From NCBI RefSeq assembly GCF_000504165.1, contig NZ_KI632507.1, positions 124,286 to 188,285 on the forward strand: DNA of 64,000 nucleotides, written 5' to 3'. The translations under genes and the position numbers were made by a program. Positions 24,810 through 32,994 of this stretch are shown here, one piece after another (the first letter of the stretch is position 1; every line of letters starts with the position of its first letter). The notes beneath the pieces are model-generated. The model did not search any database, was not told the origin of the DNA, and worked only from the letters and a program-made list of their open reading frames with translations. This DNA is from Bacillus sp. FJAT-14578. Its GTDB lineage: Bacteria > Bacillota > Bacilli > Bacillales > Bacillaceae_H.

Positions 24810-26909
24810 ATGAAAACGCAACCATGGAAAGTGATGACAACAGTTGCATTGGCTTCATCACTTTTATTAACGAGCGCTTGCTCAAACGAGAAAACAACGG
24901 CAAAAGAAGATACAAAAGCAGAAACGAAAACGGAAACAAGAACAGAAAAAAGCAACGTATCTGTTCCTGTGACAGATTATACGTTTGATACAGCCGGCAA
25001 TATGTTTGCGTATGCAGAATTTGAGCTTTCAGGCGAGCCGTTAGTAGAAGGGTTGGGCTTAGATTTAGATGTTCTGGATGTAAGAAAACTCGATCAACCG
25101 TCTAAATTTGACTATACGGCAGGGGTTGAATCGTACGAATACTCAGAGGAAGCGATGTATGAAGTAACGGAAAAATCCGGTCTTGGCTTGCATTTGATCC
25201 ACGGTCCGGCAGTTGCAGAATTAGCGAAGAAAACAGGGAAAGACACACCGACTGTGCTGGGTGAACGCTTTTATGAACTGGCAGACAGTGTCGGTTATCC
25301 AAAAGATGAGCTGTTTATGAATATGTTTCCAACGTTAATTGAATATTCCTCAGGTGACCCGCACTACATACAAAAAGTGGATACGAACGTTTATGCCAAA
25401 AATGATGATGACTCCTATGTCCCAATTTATCAGGTAGATTTTAAAACGCTGCGCTGGGATCGGGCAAAGATGGACAAAAAGTTAAATCCGTCTGCTTACG
25501 GAGCAACCTTCTTGAAACAAGCGCTTTGGGCTGGAGACTTTATGGGAGGGCTGCATAAAGTAGACAGCGATGAAGAACTTGAAGCGGCATCACCGAAAGA
25601 TGATGATGATGCAAACATCGCGTTAGGGGTAAGTTCGGCTGATGGGATGCAGGGAGCGATTCTGACTGAACAAATCTGGAACAAGCTGAATTTTATCAGA
25701 GACGGATTATTTTACGATGCAGCCGGTAAGCAGCTGACGGCAGGTGCTGGAGGCCGATACAATCCGACTAATGGTCTTGTTTACTTGCCGCACGAAATTG
25801 AAGTCATCGAAGACGGGAATGAACAGGTGCCAAATGCCAAGCAATTAGCTGTGAAAGATACACGAAGCATGCTGCAAGACCAGTGGCTCATGTTATGGCC
25901 GGCATCCGAATTTTACGGCATGACCGACCAGCGTCCTGAAAACAAAGCGCAAAACTCGGCGTTTTTAGCGGTTTTTGACGGCAAACCATTTCCTAGCGCA
26001 GCCAAAGAAAATGTGGACAGTTCCGCTGCGAACGATGTAAAAGCATCTGATCCGTATTCAGTGAACCGAGATGTATTGCTGCAAGTGTTTAAAAATATTG
26101 ATGCCATGCACTTTAACAATGAAGCGGGAGCTTTTATCGATGAACATGATGGAAAATCGCAAGGAACTCATGTCGATACATTCCAGGCGGGCTATACAAC
26201 GGAAGCACTTCGCATGTTCCAGCGCGCCATTGACGGTCTTCCCGTTGGATATGCAAACGGCGAAGATGCAAAAGGTTTGGGAACAGAAGAAGGCAAGCGG
26301 GCGCTGGCAATGATTCAAAAGCAAGCTGACTTTATTTTAAACGAGCTAATACGTGAAGACGGTCTTGTTGCGAACGGCTATACGATCGGAAAAGGCCAGG
26401 ACGACAGCGATCCAACGCTAGATGCTCAACTAGGAGCGATCAGAGGCTTGACTGCGGCATTTCTAGCAACGAAAGAAACGAAGTACCGTGATGCTGCCCG
26501 TGAACTATACCAGGCGATGGATGAGAAGATGCTCGATAAAGAAACGACTTTATATTACACAAGTAAAGATGAAATGAAATATAACCCAATGACAGCAGGT
26601 GCTTTATCAGCGGTCTTCCGCATTGCCTTAAATAACTTATACAACGCGGACGGAGATCAGGATACATTGTCTGCCTTGGATCGTGAAACGATTATCTCTC
26701 GTTATGAAGCTTTTTATGATACAGTCATTGACGGTCCATCGTTACAAGAAGGAATGCAGGCAAGTGAGTTTTGGGATACAGGAGATGCTTATATCGACGG
26801 CAAAAACCTTGGCAACACCGACAAAGACACTGTTCCACAGGTACAGGCAGGTCACGGGAAATATGGGATTGCACCTGTATTAGTGAACGTAGAAGTGAAG
26901 AAACCGTAA
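24810..26909 (+). CDS. Large lipoprotein of unknown function, Fur-associated
   Basis: A 699-residue exported lipoprotein. A signal peptide (VALASSLLLTSAC) leads to the lipobox cysteine, then a T/E/K-rich linker of about 35 residues. The C-terminal third contains helices such as FQAGYTTEALRMFQRAIDGL and TLDAQLGAIRGLTAAFLATKETKYRDAARELYQAMDEKML, which suggest an alpha/alpha toroid as in AGE or glycoside-type barrels. I do not recognise the family and see no haem, copper or iron-sulfur motif. ATG 24810 is used because GGGAAGGAA precedes it. It lies 13 bp before the di-haem lipoprotein, so the two proteins probably act together outside the membrane. Confidence 0.75.
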   Translation: MKTQPWKVMTTVALASSLLLTSACSNEKTTAKEDTKAETKTETRTEKSNVSVPVTDYTFDTAGNMFAYAEFELSGEPLVEGLGLDLDVLDVRKLDQPSKFDYTAGVESYEYSEEAMYEVTEKSGLGLHLIHGPAVAELAKKTGKDTPTVLGERFYELADSVGYPKDELFMNMFPTLIEYSSGDPHYIQKVDTNVYAKNDDDSYVPIYQVDFKTLRWDRAKMDKKLNPSAYGATFLKQALWAGDFMGGLHKVDSDEELEAASPKDDDDANIALGVSSADGMQGAILTEQIWNKLNFIRDGLFYDAAGKQLTAGAGGRYNPTNGLVYLPHEIEVIEDGNEQVPNAKQLAVKDTRSMLQDQWLMLWPASEFYGMTDQRPENKAQNSAFLAVFDGKPFPSAAKENVDSSAANDVKASDPYSVNRDVLLQVFKNIDAMHFNNEAGAFIDEHDGKSQGTHVDTFQAGYTTEALRMFQRAIDGLPVGYANGEDAKGLGTEEGKRALAMIQKQADFILNELIREDGLVANGYTIGKGQDDSDPTLDAQLGAIRGLTAAFLATKETKYRDAARELYQAMDEKMLDKETTLYYTSKDEMKYNPMTAGALSAVFRIALNNLYNADGDQDTLSALDRETIISRYEAFYDTVIDGPSLQEGMQASEFWDTGDAYIDGKNLGNTDKDTVPQVQAGHGKYGIAPVLVNVEVKKP

Positions 26910-26922
26910 AGAAGGAATCAAT

Positions 26923-28893
26923 ATGAAGTGGAAGCGACTCTTACAATTGACAATTTTATCTGCAACGACCATTATCGCTGCAAGTTGTCAGCAGGAACAG
27001 GTGGTCATGACCAAAGAGGTGGTTCGTGACCATGCCGTTCACAGCGATAATGTGTTGCTTAATGACGAAGGTGATACACTGTATGTTGCCAATATGGATG
27101 TGAACACCGTATCAATTCTTGATGCAAAAACGAAAAAAATACGGGCGGAAGTTTCGGTCGGAAAGGAACCGCAGCAACTAACGTTAAGTCCCGATGGCCA
27201 ATACGTGTATGTATCGTGTTTATTTGACAATCAAGTGGATGTCATTTCAACGAAAGAGAAAAAAGTGGTGGACTCCATTGAGGTTGGCATTCAACCGTAC
27301 GGACTTGTCACGAGCCCAAACGGTGATACACTTTATGTAGCGAATTATCAGTCCGGTACGTTATCCATCATTGATACAAATGAGAGGAAAGAAAAGAAGG
27401 AACTGAAAATCGGTGACCGGCCTAGAACGATTGCCATTACAAAGGACGGAAAAAAGCTGTATGTTCCTCATTATTTAGATGGCAATATTAGTGTCATCGA
27501 TACAGAAGAAGACAAAGTGGCAAAGACTATTGCCCTGGCAGTGTCACCTGATCAGCCTGACCGTAAGAAAAGCCAGGGGATCCCTAATACGATCGAACAA
27601 TTTGTTATATCGCCTGATGGAAAAAAGGCGTTTGCCCCACACTTGTTAACAAATATCGATACGCCTATTCATTTTCAAGAAACGATTTTTCCTGCGGTGT
27701 CGGTCATTGATCTGGTGAAAGACGAAGAAATCGTGGAGGAACGAAAAGAACTGTTTAATGAAATCAATATTAGTGATGTGAAAAATGAAACGGTCATTGT
27801 ATCGAATCCATATGATGTAGCCTTTCAGCCGGATGGCAGTAAAGCATATGTGGTGATGTCGGGCAGCGAAGACCTTGTCGTCTTTGATTTAACACGAGGC
27901 GGAAATGCGACCCAAATTTTGCGCCACATTAAAGGGGATAACCCACGGGGGATTGTCATGTCAAAAGATGGGCAAAACCTTTTTGTTCATAATGCGATGA
28001 GTCATAATTTAGCGACGATTCAAACAGGTGGAGACAACCCTTATGCACGGGCTAAAATGACCGGGGAACCTGTAAAGTTGATCAAAAAAGACTCTCTGTC
28101 AAAAGATGCTCGGGAAGGCAAAACGATGTTTTATAGTGCCAACAGTGATGAATTCGCCACAAGCATAACGGGGAACTATTGGATGAGCTGTGCCTCGTGC
28201 CATAGCGATGGGGACATGAATCGCTTAACGTTCACGACAGCAAAAGGTCCACGCAATGTTCCAAGCAACGTTGTGACGACGGAAACAGGGCTGTTTATGT
28301 GGGACGGGACACGCAATGAGTTTGCCGATTACATTCATACCGTTCAAGGCGAAATGGGAGGTATGATGGAACTTGATCCTTCCAAACCGATTCCGGAAGA
28401 TGTACAGCACATGTATGATTCGCTCCTGGTCTTTTTGCAAGATCCAAACTCGTATCCGCCACCTCAAAGTCCTTATCGACAAAAAGATGGCCGTTTAACG
28501 GAGACAGCTACAAAAGGAGAACAGTTGTTTAATAGAAAAGGAAACTGTCTGAGCTGCCATGGAGGTGAATTTTTCACGGACAGCGGCAAGGCAGTGAATG
28601 AGGAAGGGGAACTAACGGAACGCAACACGAACTTTCTCCATGATATTGGCACTGGAAGCAAACTCGACGTTCCTTCAAAAGGAGATGCACGCGGCCAATT
28701 TCAGAACCCGCGTGACGGCAAAAAGTTTGATACCCCAACGTTAAGAGGGGTATGGGCAACAGCACCGTATTTTCATGATGGCAGCGCCGGGACCATTGAA
28801 GAAGCGATTGAGCGTCATGGAAACAACAGCATACCGAGGCTGTCAAAAGGGGAAGTACTTGCCATTGCTGAATATGTTAAATCGATTGAATAG
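26923..28893 (+). CDS. YVTN beta-propeller / di-haem cytochrome c (MauG-type) lipoprotein
   Basis: A 656-residue exported lipoprotein (signal TILSATTIIAASC). Residues 40-390 carry repeated YVTN-like blades such as DTLYVANMDVNTVSILDAKT, QYVYVSCLFDNQVDVIST and DTLYVANYQSGTLSIID. The C-terminal part is a MauG/cytochrome c peroxidase-like region with two haem-binding CxxCH motifs, CASCH from residue 423 and CLSCH from residue 542, and the typical TPTLRGVWATAPYFHDGSAGTIEEAI end containing the tyrosine/histidine ligand region. It could pass electrons or oxidise a partner protein; the adjacent lipoprotein is the obvious candidate partner. A strong terminator follows. Confidence 0.85.
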   Translation: MKWKRLLQLTILSATTIIAASCQQEQVVMTKEVVRDHAVHSDNVLLNDEGDTLYVANMDVNTVSILDAKTKKIRAEVSVGKEPQQLTLSPDGQYVYVSCLFDNQVDVISTKEKKVVDSIEVGIQPYGLVTSPNGDTLYVANYQSGTLSIIDTNERKEKKELKIGDRPRTIAITKDGKKLYVPHYLDGNISVIDTEEDKVAKTIALAVSPDQPDRKKSQGIPNTIEQFVISPDGKKAFAPHLLTNIDTPIHFQETIFPAVSVIDLVKDEEIVEERKELFNEINISDVKNETVIVSNPYDVAFQPDGSKAYVVMSGSEDLVVFDLTRGGNATQILRHIKGDNPRGIVMSKDGQNLFVHNAMSHNLATIQTGGDNPYARAKMTGEPVKLIKKDSLSKDAREGKTMFYSANSDEFATSITGNYWMSCASCHSDGDMNRLTFTTAKGPRNVPSNVVTTETGLFMWDGTRNEFADYIHTVQGEMGGMMELDPSKPIPEDVQHMYDSLLVFLQDPNSYPPPQSPYRQKDGRLTETATKGEQLFNRKGNCLSCHGGEFFTDSGKAVNEEGELTERNTNFLHDIGTGSKLDVPSKGDARGQFQNPRDGKKFDTPTLRGVWATAPYFHDGSAGTIEEAIERHGNNSIPRLSKGEVLAIAEYVKSIE

Positions 28894-28905
28894 TCGAAAT
28901 CTGAC

Positions 28906-28944
28906 AAAAAGACCATTATGAAGGTATTTCATAATGGTCTTTTT
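28906..28944 (+). terminator. Rho-independent terminator of the Fur-associated lipoprotein operon
   Basis: Perfect 17-bp stem (28906-28922 with 28928-28944) and a loop of five bases. The arms begin and end in A/T runs, so it can work from both sides. Confidence 0.9.
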
Positions 28945-28961
28945 GTATAAAATCTATGAAT

Positions 28962-29096
28962 TCAACTTAATCTTCTAGCTTCAAATTGGTCTAAGCACTT
29001 TAGGGTTTCCGCATCCCGAATAAGCTCACAAAGGTTCTCGTATAAGTGATCGGTAAGAACCTGTAAGGTTTGCCGATCGCTTAATATATAAATCAT
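28962..29096 (-). CDS. Possible small protein (44 residues), unrecognised
   Basis: Minus-strand frame starting at ATG 29096 and ending at 28962. The product, beginning MIYILSDRQTLQVLTDHLYE, is amphipathic and acidic-basic mixed, with helical periodicity like a small regulatory protein. There is no clear ribosome site, because the start lies inside a perfect 27-bp hairpin (29083-29139). An extended frame to 29171 runs back through that hairpin. It could be a small gene, a remnant, or chance. Confidence 0.35.
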   Translation of the reverse strand: MIYILSDRQTLQVLTDHLYENLCELIRDAETLKCLDQFEARRLS

Positions 29097-29139
29097 GGAA
29101 CCTGGGCACAGAGTGCCCAGGTTCCATGATTTATATATT
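29083..29139. repeat. Perfect 27-bp inverted repeat with 3-base loop
   Basis: 29083-29109 is exactly complementary to 29113-29139, loop AGA. The inner part is GGAACCTGGGCAC and the outer part is AT-rich, so on both strands it has the shape of a terminator. It sits in the 385-bp gap before doeA. Confidence 0.9.
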
Positions 29140-29278
29140 TTGACTAGAAACAGGTTTAAAACTTCATACATTTTTGCAGATGATAGATTTCATCATGTTT
29201 CACTATAATAAACTCATAGATTAAATATTCTAAATATTTATTAAAAATACAAGAGTTGAAATAGGAGGGATTGTTCCT

Positions 29279-30463
29279 ATGTCATTTGGGACAGCAGAGT
29301 ATAAAGAGAGAATCCGCAAAACAAAAGAAAGAATGGCTGCACAAGGAATTGAAGTGTTGCTTATTACAGATCCTGCCAATATGAATTACTTATCTGGTTA
29401 CGATGGATGGTCTTTTTATGTACATCAAATGTTAGTGATCATTAATGACGAGGACCAACCGATTTGGATCGGACGGGGACAGGACGCAAACGGTGCTAAA
29501 GTAACGACATGGCTTTACCACGAAAACATCATTCCATACCCCGATGATTATGTCCAATCCGACACAAAGCATCCAATGGATTTTGTAGCGGACATCTTGA
29601 AGCAAATTGGCCAAGACAACCGTTCAATTGGGGTTGAAATGGAAAACTACTATTTCACCGCAAAATGTTATCAGCAGTTACAGAAAGGGTTGCCAAATGC
29701 CTCATTTAAAGATGCTACTCTTCTCGTAAACTGGGTGCGCATTGTAAAGTCAGATACAGAGATTGAATATATGAAACGCGCAGCTAAAATCGTAGAAAAA
29801 GCCATGATGGCAGGGATCGAATTAATCGATGAAGGTGTTCGTGAGTGTGATGTAGCAGCGAAAATCTTCCATACTCAAATTACTGGAACCGAAGAATTCG
29901 GCGGAGATTATCCTGCGATTGTTCCATTGCTCCCATCCGGAGAGAAAACATCTACTCCTCACTTAACATGGACGGATGAGCGCTATAAAAAAGGGGATAC
30001 GGTCATTTTGGAATTGGCCGGCTGCTATAAACGATATCACTCGCCGCTTGCGAGAACACTTAACATCGGTCAGCCTTCAGAGAAAATTCAAACACTTTCA
30101 GATGTTGTAGTAGAAGGATTAAATGCTTGCCTTGATATGATCAAACCTGGTATTGCTTGTGAGGAAATCGAAGAGACTTGGAGAAAAACCATCGAGAAAA
30201 GCGGTATCATCAAAGACTCGCGTCTTGGTTATGCCATGGGTCTTAACTATCCTCCAGATTGGGGCGAGCATACAGCAAGCATCCGTAAAGGAGACAAAAC
30301 GATTCTTCAGCCGAACATGACATTCCACCTCATTCCTGGAATTTGGCTGGATCAATACGGATTTGAAGCGAGTGAGTCATTCTACGTTACGGAAAATGGC
30401 TGCGAAACGTTTGCGTCACTTCCAAGACAGTTATTTATAAAAGATGGTGCATTAATCAAGTAA
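29279..30463 (+). CDS. doeA: Ectoine hydrolase (M24-type), DoeA/EutD
   Basis: A 394-residue pita-bread-fold enzyme of the M24 creatinase/prolidase type. It opens the ectoine ring to N-acetyl-2,4-diaminobutyrate. The N-terminal part has TDPANMNYLSGYDGWSFY, the segment characteristic of ectoine hydrolases, and GRGQDANGAK. The C-terminal catalytic part has GGDYPAIVPLLPSGEKTSTPHLTW and GYAMGLNYPPDWGEHTASIRKGDK. The metal ligands of true M24 peptidases are largely replaced, as in DoeA. ATG 29279 follows AGGAGGG. It opens the ectoine catabolism operon; a TATAAT at 29204-29209 lies upstream without an obvious -35. Confidence 0.88.
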   Translation: MSFGTAEYKERIRKTKERMAAQGIEVLLITDPANMNYLSGYDGWSFYVHQMLVIINDEDQPIWIGRGQDANGAKVTTWLYHENIIPYPDDYVQSDTKHPMDFVADILKQIGQDNRSIGVEMENYYFTAKCYQQLQKGLPNASFKDATLLVNWVRIVKSDTEIEYMKRAAKIVEKAMMAGIELIDEGVRECDVAAKIFHTQITGTEEFGGDYPAIVPLLPSGEKTSTPHLTWTDERYKKGDTVILELAGCYKRYHSPLARTLNIGQPSEKIQTLSDVVVEGLNACLDMIKPGIACEEIEETWRKTIEKSGIIKDSRLGYAMGLNYPPDWGEHTASIRKGDKTILQPNMTFHLIPGIWLDQYGFEASESFYVTENGCETFASLPRQLFIKDGALIK

Positions 30464-30492
30464 TCTTTCATTCTAGGAGGTGAAGCGAATTC

Positions 30493-31497
30493 ATGCTTAT
30501 TTTTACAGAACAAGAACTAAAACAACATGTCCAGCTAAATCTGGAAGCCATCTCCATTGTTGAAGAAGGATTTACGAAACTGGCAAACAATGAAGTGGAA
30601 ATGCCGCCTATTATGCGTGTCGATGTTCATGATCAAAACGGGGAAGTGGACGTGAAAACAGCATATATCAAAGGAAAAGACATGTTTGCGATTAAAGTTT
30701 CTTCTGGATTTTTTAATAACTATAAGCTGGGCCTTCCAAGCGGAAACGGATTAATGATGTTAATCAGCGCACAAACAGGTATTCCGCAGGCGCTTCTGCT
30801 GGATAACGGTTATTTAACAGAGGTAAGGACGGCAGCGGCGGGAGCGATTGCCGCCAACTATCTTTCACGGGAAAACATTGAAACGGTCGGTGTGATTGGA
30901 GCGGGAAGTCAAGCGCGGTTTCAGGTAAGAGCATTGAAACTCGTGCGGGATTTTAAAAGAGTATTGGTATATGCCCGTTCAACCAATCGTGCCAAGAAAT
31001 ATGCAGAAGACATGGCGGCGGAACTGGGGATTGAAGTCCAAGTGGTTGACAGTGCTGAAGCGGTGGTACGAAACAGCGATACCGTCATTACGACAACACC
31101 GGCAAAGGAGCCGATTATCAAAGCGGAATGGCTCCATCCGGGTCTTCACATTACGGCAATGGGGTCTGACGCCGAGCATAAACAAGAATTAGAACCAGAA
31201 GTATTAGCGCGTGCTGACAAATTCGTATGCGATACAAAAGCGCAATGCGCCCGATTGGGAGAACTGCATCATGCTCTTGACCGGGGGGTATTAACAGAAG
31301 ATTCATTCGTTATTGAACTCGGCCAGCTAACATCGAAAGAATTAGCCGGTCGTGAGAATGATGAACAAATTACCGTTTGTGACTTAACGGGAACAGGGGT
31401 TCAAGACACAGCCATCGCGCTGTTTGCTTATAACGAAATGACAAAACGCAATTTAGGCTTGAATGTCGAAAATAAAACATTATCATTAAAAAACTAA
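30493..31497 (+). CDS. eutC: Ornithine cyclodeaminase/mu-crystallin family protein, EutC-like
   Basis: A 334-residue NAD(P)-binding protein of the OCD/mu-crystallin family. The Rossmann loop is VGVIGAGSQARFQVRAL and the substrate region is KVSSGFFNNYKLGLPSGNGLM, with the family aspartate in ITVCDLTGTGVQDTAIA. Within ectoine operons such a protein is named EutC and is thought to act on hydroxyectoine-derived intermediates together with EutB. Here it directly follows doeA (gap 29 bp), supporting that name. ATG 30493 is preceded by AGGAGGTGAAGCG at rather long spacing. Confidence 0.82.
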   Translation: MLIFTEQELKQHVQLNLEAISIVEEGFTKLANNEVEMPPIMRVDVHDQNGEVDVKTAYIKGKDMFAIKVSSGFFNNYKLGLPSGNGLMMLISAQTGIPQALLLDNGYLTEVRTAAAGAIAANYLSRENIETVGVIGAGSQARFQVRALKLVRDFKRVLVYARSTNRAKKYAEDMAAELGIEVQVVDSAEAVVRNSDTVITTTPAKEPIIKAEWLHPGLHITAMGSDAEHKQELEPEVLARADKFVCDTKAQCARLGELHHALDRGVLTEDSFVIELGQLTSKELAGRENDEQITVCDLTGTGVQDTAIALFAYNEMTKRNLGLNVENKTLSLKN

Positions 31498-31511
31498 TGA
31501 GGAGTGGTCAT

Positions 31512-32714
31512 ATGACAAACACAAACGCGAAACTAGGTACAAAAGCAGTATGGGCAGGAGAAAAAGAATATTTAGTTCACGGGGCAACACAAGTACCGGT
31601 CGTTCTTAGCGTAGCTTACAATTATGATGATATGGATGAGTGGTATGATGTAGCGATCGGAAAGAAAAAAGGCCATATTTATGGACGTAACACAAATCCA
31701 ACGGTGCAAGCATTTGAAGACAAAGTGAAAATTTTGGAAGGCGCAGAAGCGGCAACAAGCTTCTCAACAGGAATGGCTGCCATCAGTAATACATTATCCA
31801 CATTCTTAGTCCCTGGTGATCGTATTGTATCGATGAAAGATACTTACGGCGGAACGAACAAAATCTTTACAGAATTCCTTCCTCGCCAGCAGATCGAAGT
31901 GACACTTTGTGAAACAGGAAACCATGAGCAAATTGAAGCAGAAGTAGCAAAAGGATGCAAGATTTTATACTTAGAAACACCGACAAATCCAACAGTTAAA
32001 ATCACGGACATCGAGCGCATGGCAAAAGCGGGCCGTGAAGCAGGGGCACTTGTCGTGATTGATAATACGTTCGGTACCCCAGTCAATCAAAACCCGCTTC
32101 AATTTGGTGTAGACTTAGTTATCCACAGTGCAACGAAATTTCTTGGCGGTCACGCAGATGCATTAGGCGGTGTTGTGTGCGGTTCCCATGAGCTTGTTGA
32201 AAAAATTTATCACTTCCGTGAAATCAATGGAGCGACAATGGATCCGATGGCAGCTTACTTGACTTTACGCGGTATGAAGACACTTCACCTCCGCGTTCGT
32301 CAGCAATCGGCAAATGCGATGGCTCTTGCAAAATATTTGCAAACAAAAGACATTGTAGAAGCCGTTTATTATCCGGGTCTTGAAACGCATCCAAATCATG
32401 AGATTGCGAAAAAGCAAATGAAAGACTTTGGCGGCATGCTTAGCTTTGCGGTTAAAGGCGGCGTCGATACGGTAAGAGATCTTCTTCCGAAATTACAATA
32501 TGCTCACCGCGCTGCAAACCTTGGTGCCGTTGAAACGACAGTCGGACCAGCCCGTACAACAAGCCACGTTGAATGTACACCGGAAGAGCGTGCGGCAGTG
32601 GGCATTCCTGAAGGACTTATCCGCATCTCTTGCGGGATTGAAGATATTGAAGATATCATTGCAGATTTCGAGCAAGCCTTCAGCTACGCTGAGAGTGCTT
32701 TAAAAGTTCAATAA
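31512..32714 (+). CDS. Cys/Met metabolism PLP-dependent enzyme (cystathionine gamma-synthase/lyase family)
   Basis: Fold-type I PLP enzyme of 400 residues. The PLP lysine is in VIHSATKFLGGHADALGG, with YGRNTNPT (tyrosine and arginine of the neighbouring subunit), SFSTGMAAIS and IDNTFGTP also typical. The family carries out gamma-elimination or gamma-replacement on homoserine esters, cystathionine or methionine. In this operon, between eutC and doeB, the substrate may instead be a 2,4-diaminobutyrate-type compound carrying a gamma-amino group; that is a hypothesis. ATG 31512 is preferred because GAGGAG precedes it; an earlier ATG at 31497 overlaps the eutC stop. Confidence 0.82.
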   Translation: MTNTNAKLGTKAVWAGEKEYLVHGATQVPVVLSVAYNYDDMDEWYDVAIGKKKGHIYGRNTNPTVQAFEDKVKILEGAEAATSFSTGMAAISNTLSTFLVPGDRIVSMKDTYGGTNKIFTEFLPRQQIEVTLCETGNHEQIEAEVAKGCKILYLETPTNPTVKITDIERMAKAGREAGALVVIDNTFGTPVNQNPLQFGVDLVIHSATKFLGGHADALGGVVCGSHELVEKIYHFREINGATMDPMAAYLTLRGMKTLHLRVRQQSANAMALAKYLQTKDIVEAVYYPGLETHPNHEIAKKQMKDFGGMLSFAVKGGVDTVRDLLPKLQYAHRAANLGAVETTVGPARTTSHVECTPEERAAVGIPEGLIRISCGIEDIEDIIADFEQAFSYAESALKVQ

Positions 32715-32797
32715 AGTAAGTAAACTCCCCTCAGTGGGCGGGCTTTATCACCCGCTGATGGGTAGTCAGATTTTATGGGACTTTTACGAGCGGTTAC

Positions 32798-32937
32798 CCC
32801 CCGCTTATTAAGAAGCGAAAATTAAAAACCGGATGAATGATCCAAAGGCCAAGGGTACATCGTCTTTGCTTATACATCCGTGTGTGTACTTCACAAGTTT
32901 TCGTTAGCACATCCTGTGCGCCGGAAGCGGGGGTCAA
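32798..32937. mobile_element. Compact 140-bp element bounded by TTAC and TCAA (IS200/IS605-like relic?)
   Basis: The element starts after TTAC (32794-32797) with CCCCCGCTT and ends with the exact complement AAGCGGGGG followed by TCAA (32934-32937). Near the ends there are small hairpins: CGCTT/AAGCG at the left and GCACA/TGTGC at the right. More nested pairs lie inside. TTAC and TCAA are the flank and end cleavage sites of IS608-type elements. No transposase is encoded. It could also be a free-standing structured RNA. Confidence 0.4.
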
Positions 32938-32994
32938 ACTGCTGCTTGTTAATGAGGATTAATGAATCGTTTGATAGAAGGAAGGGAACGGTAG

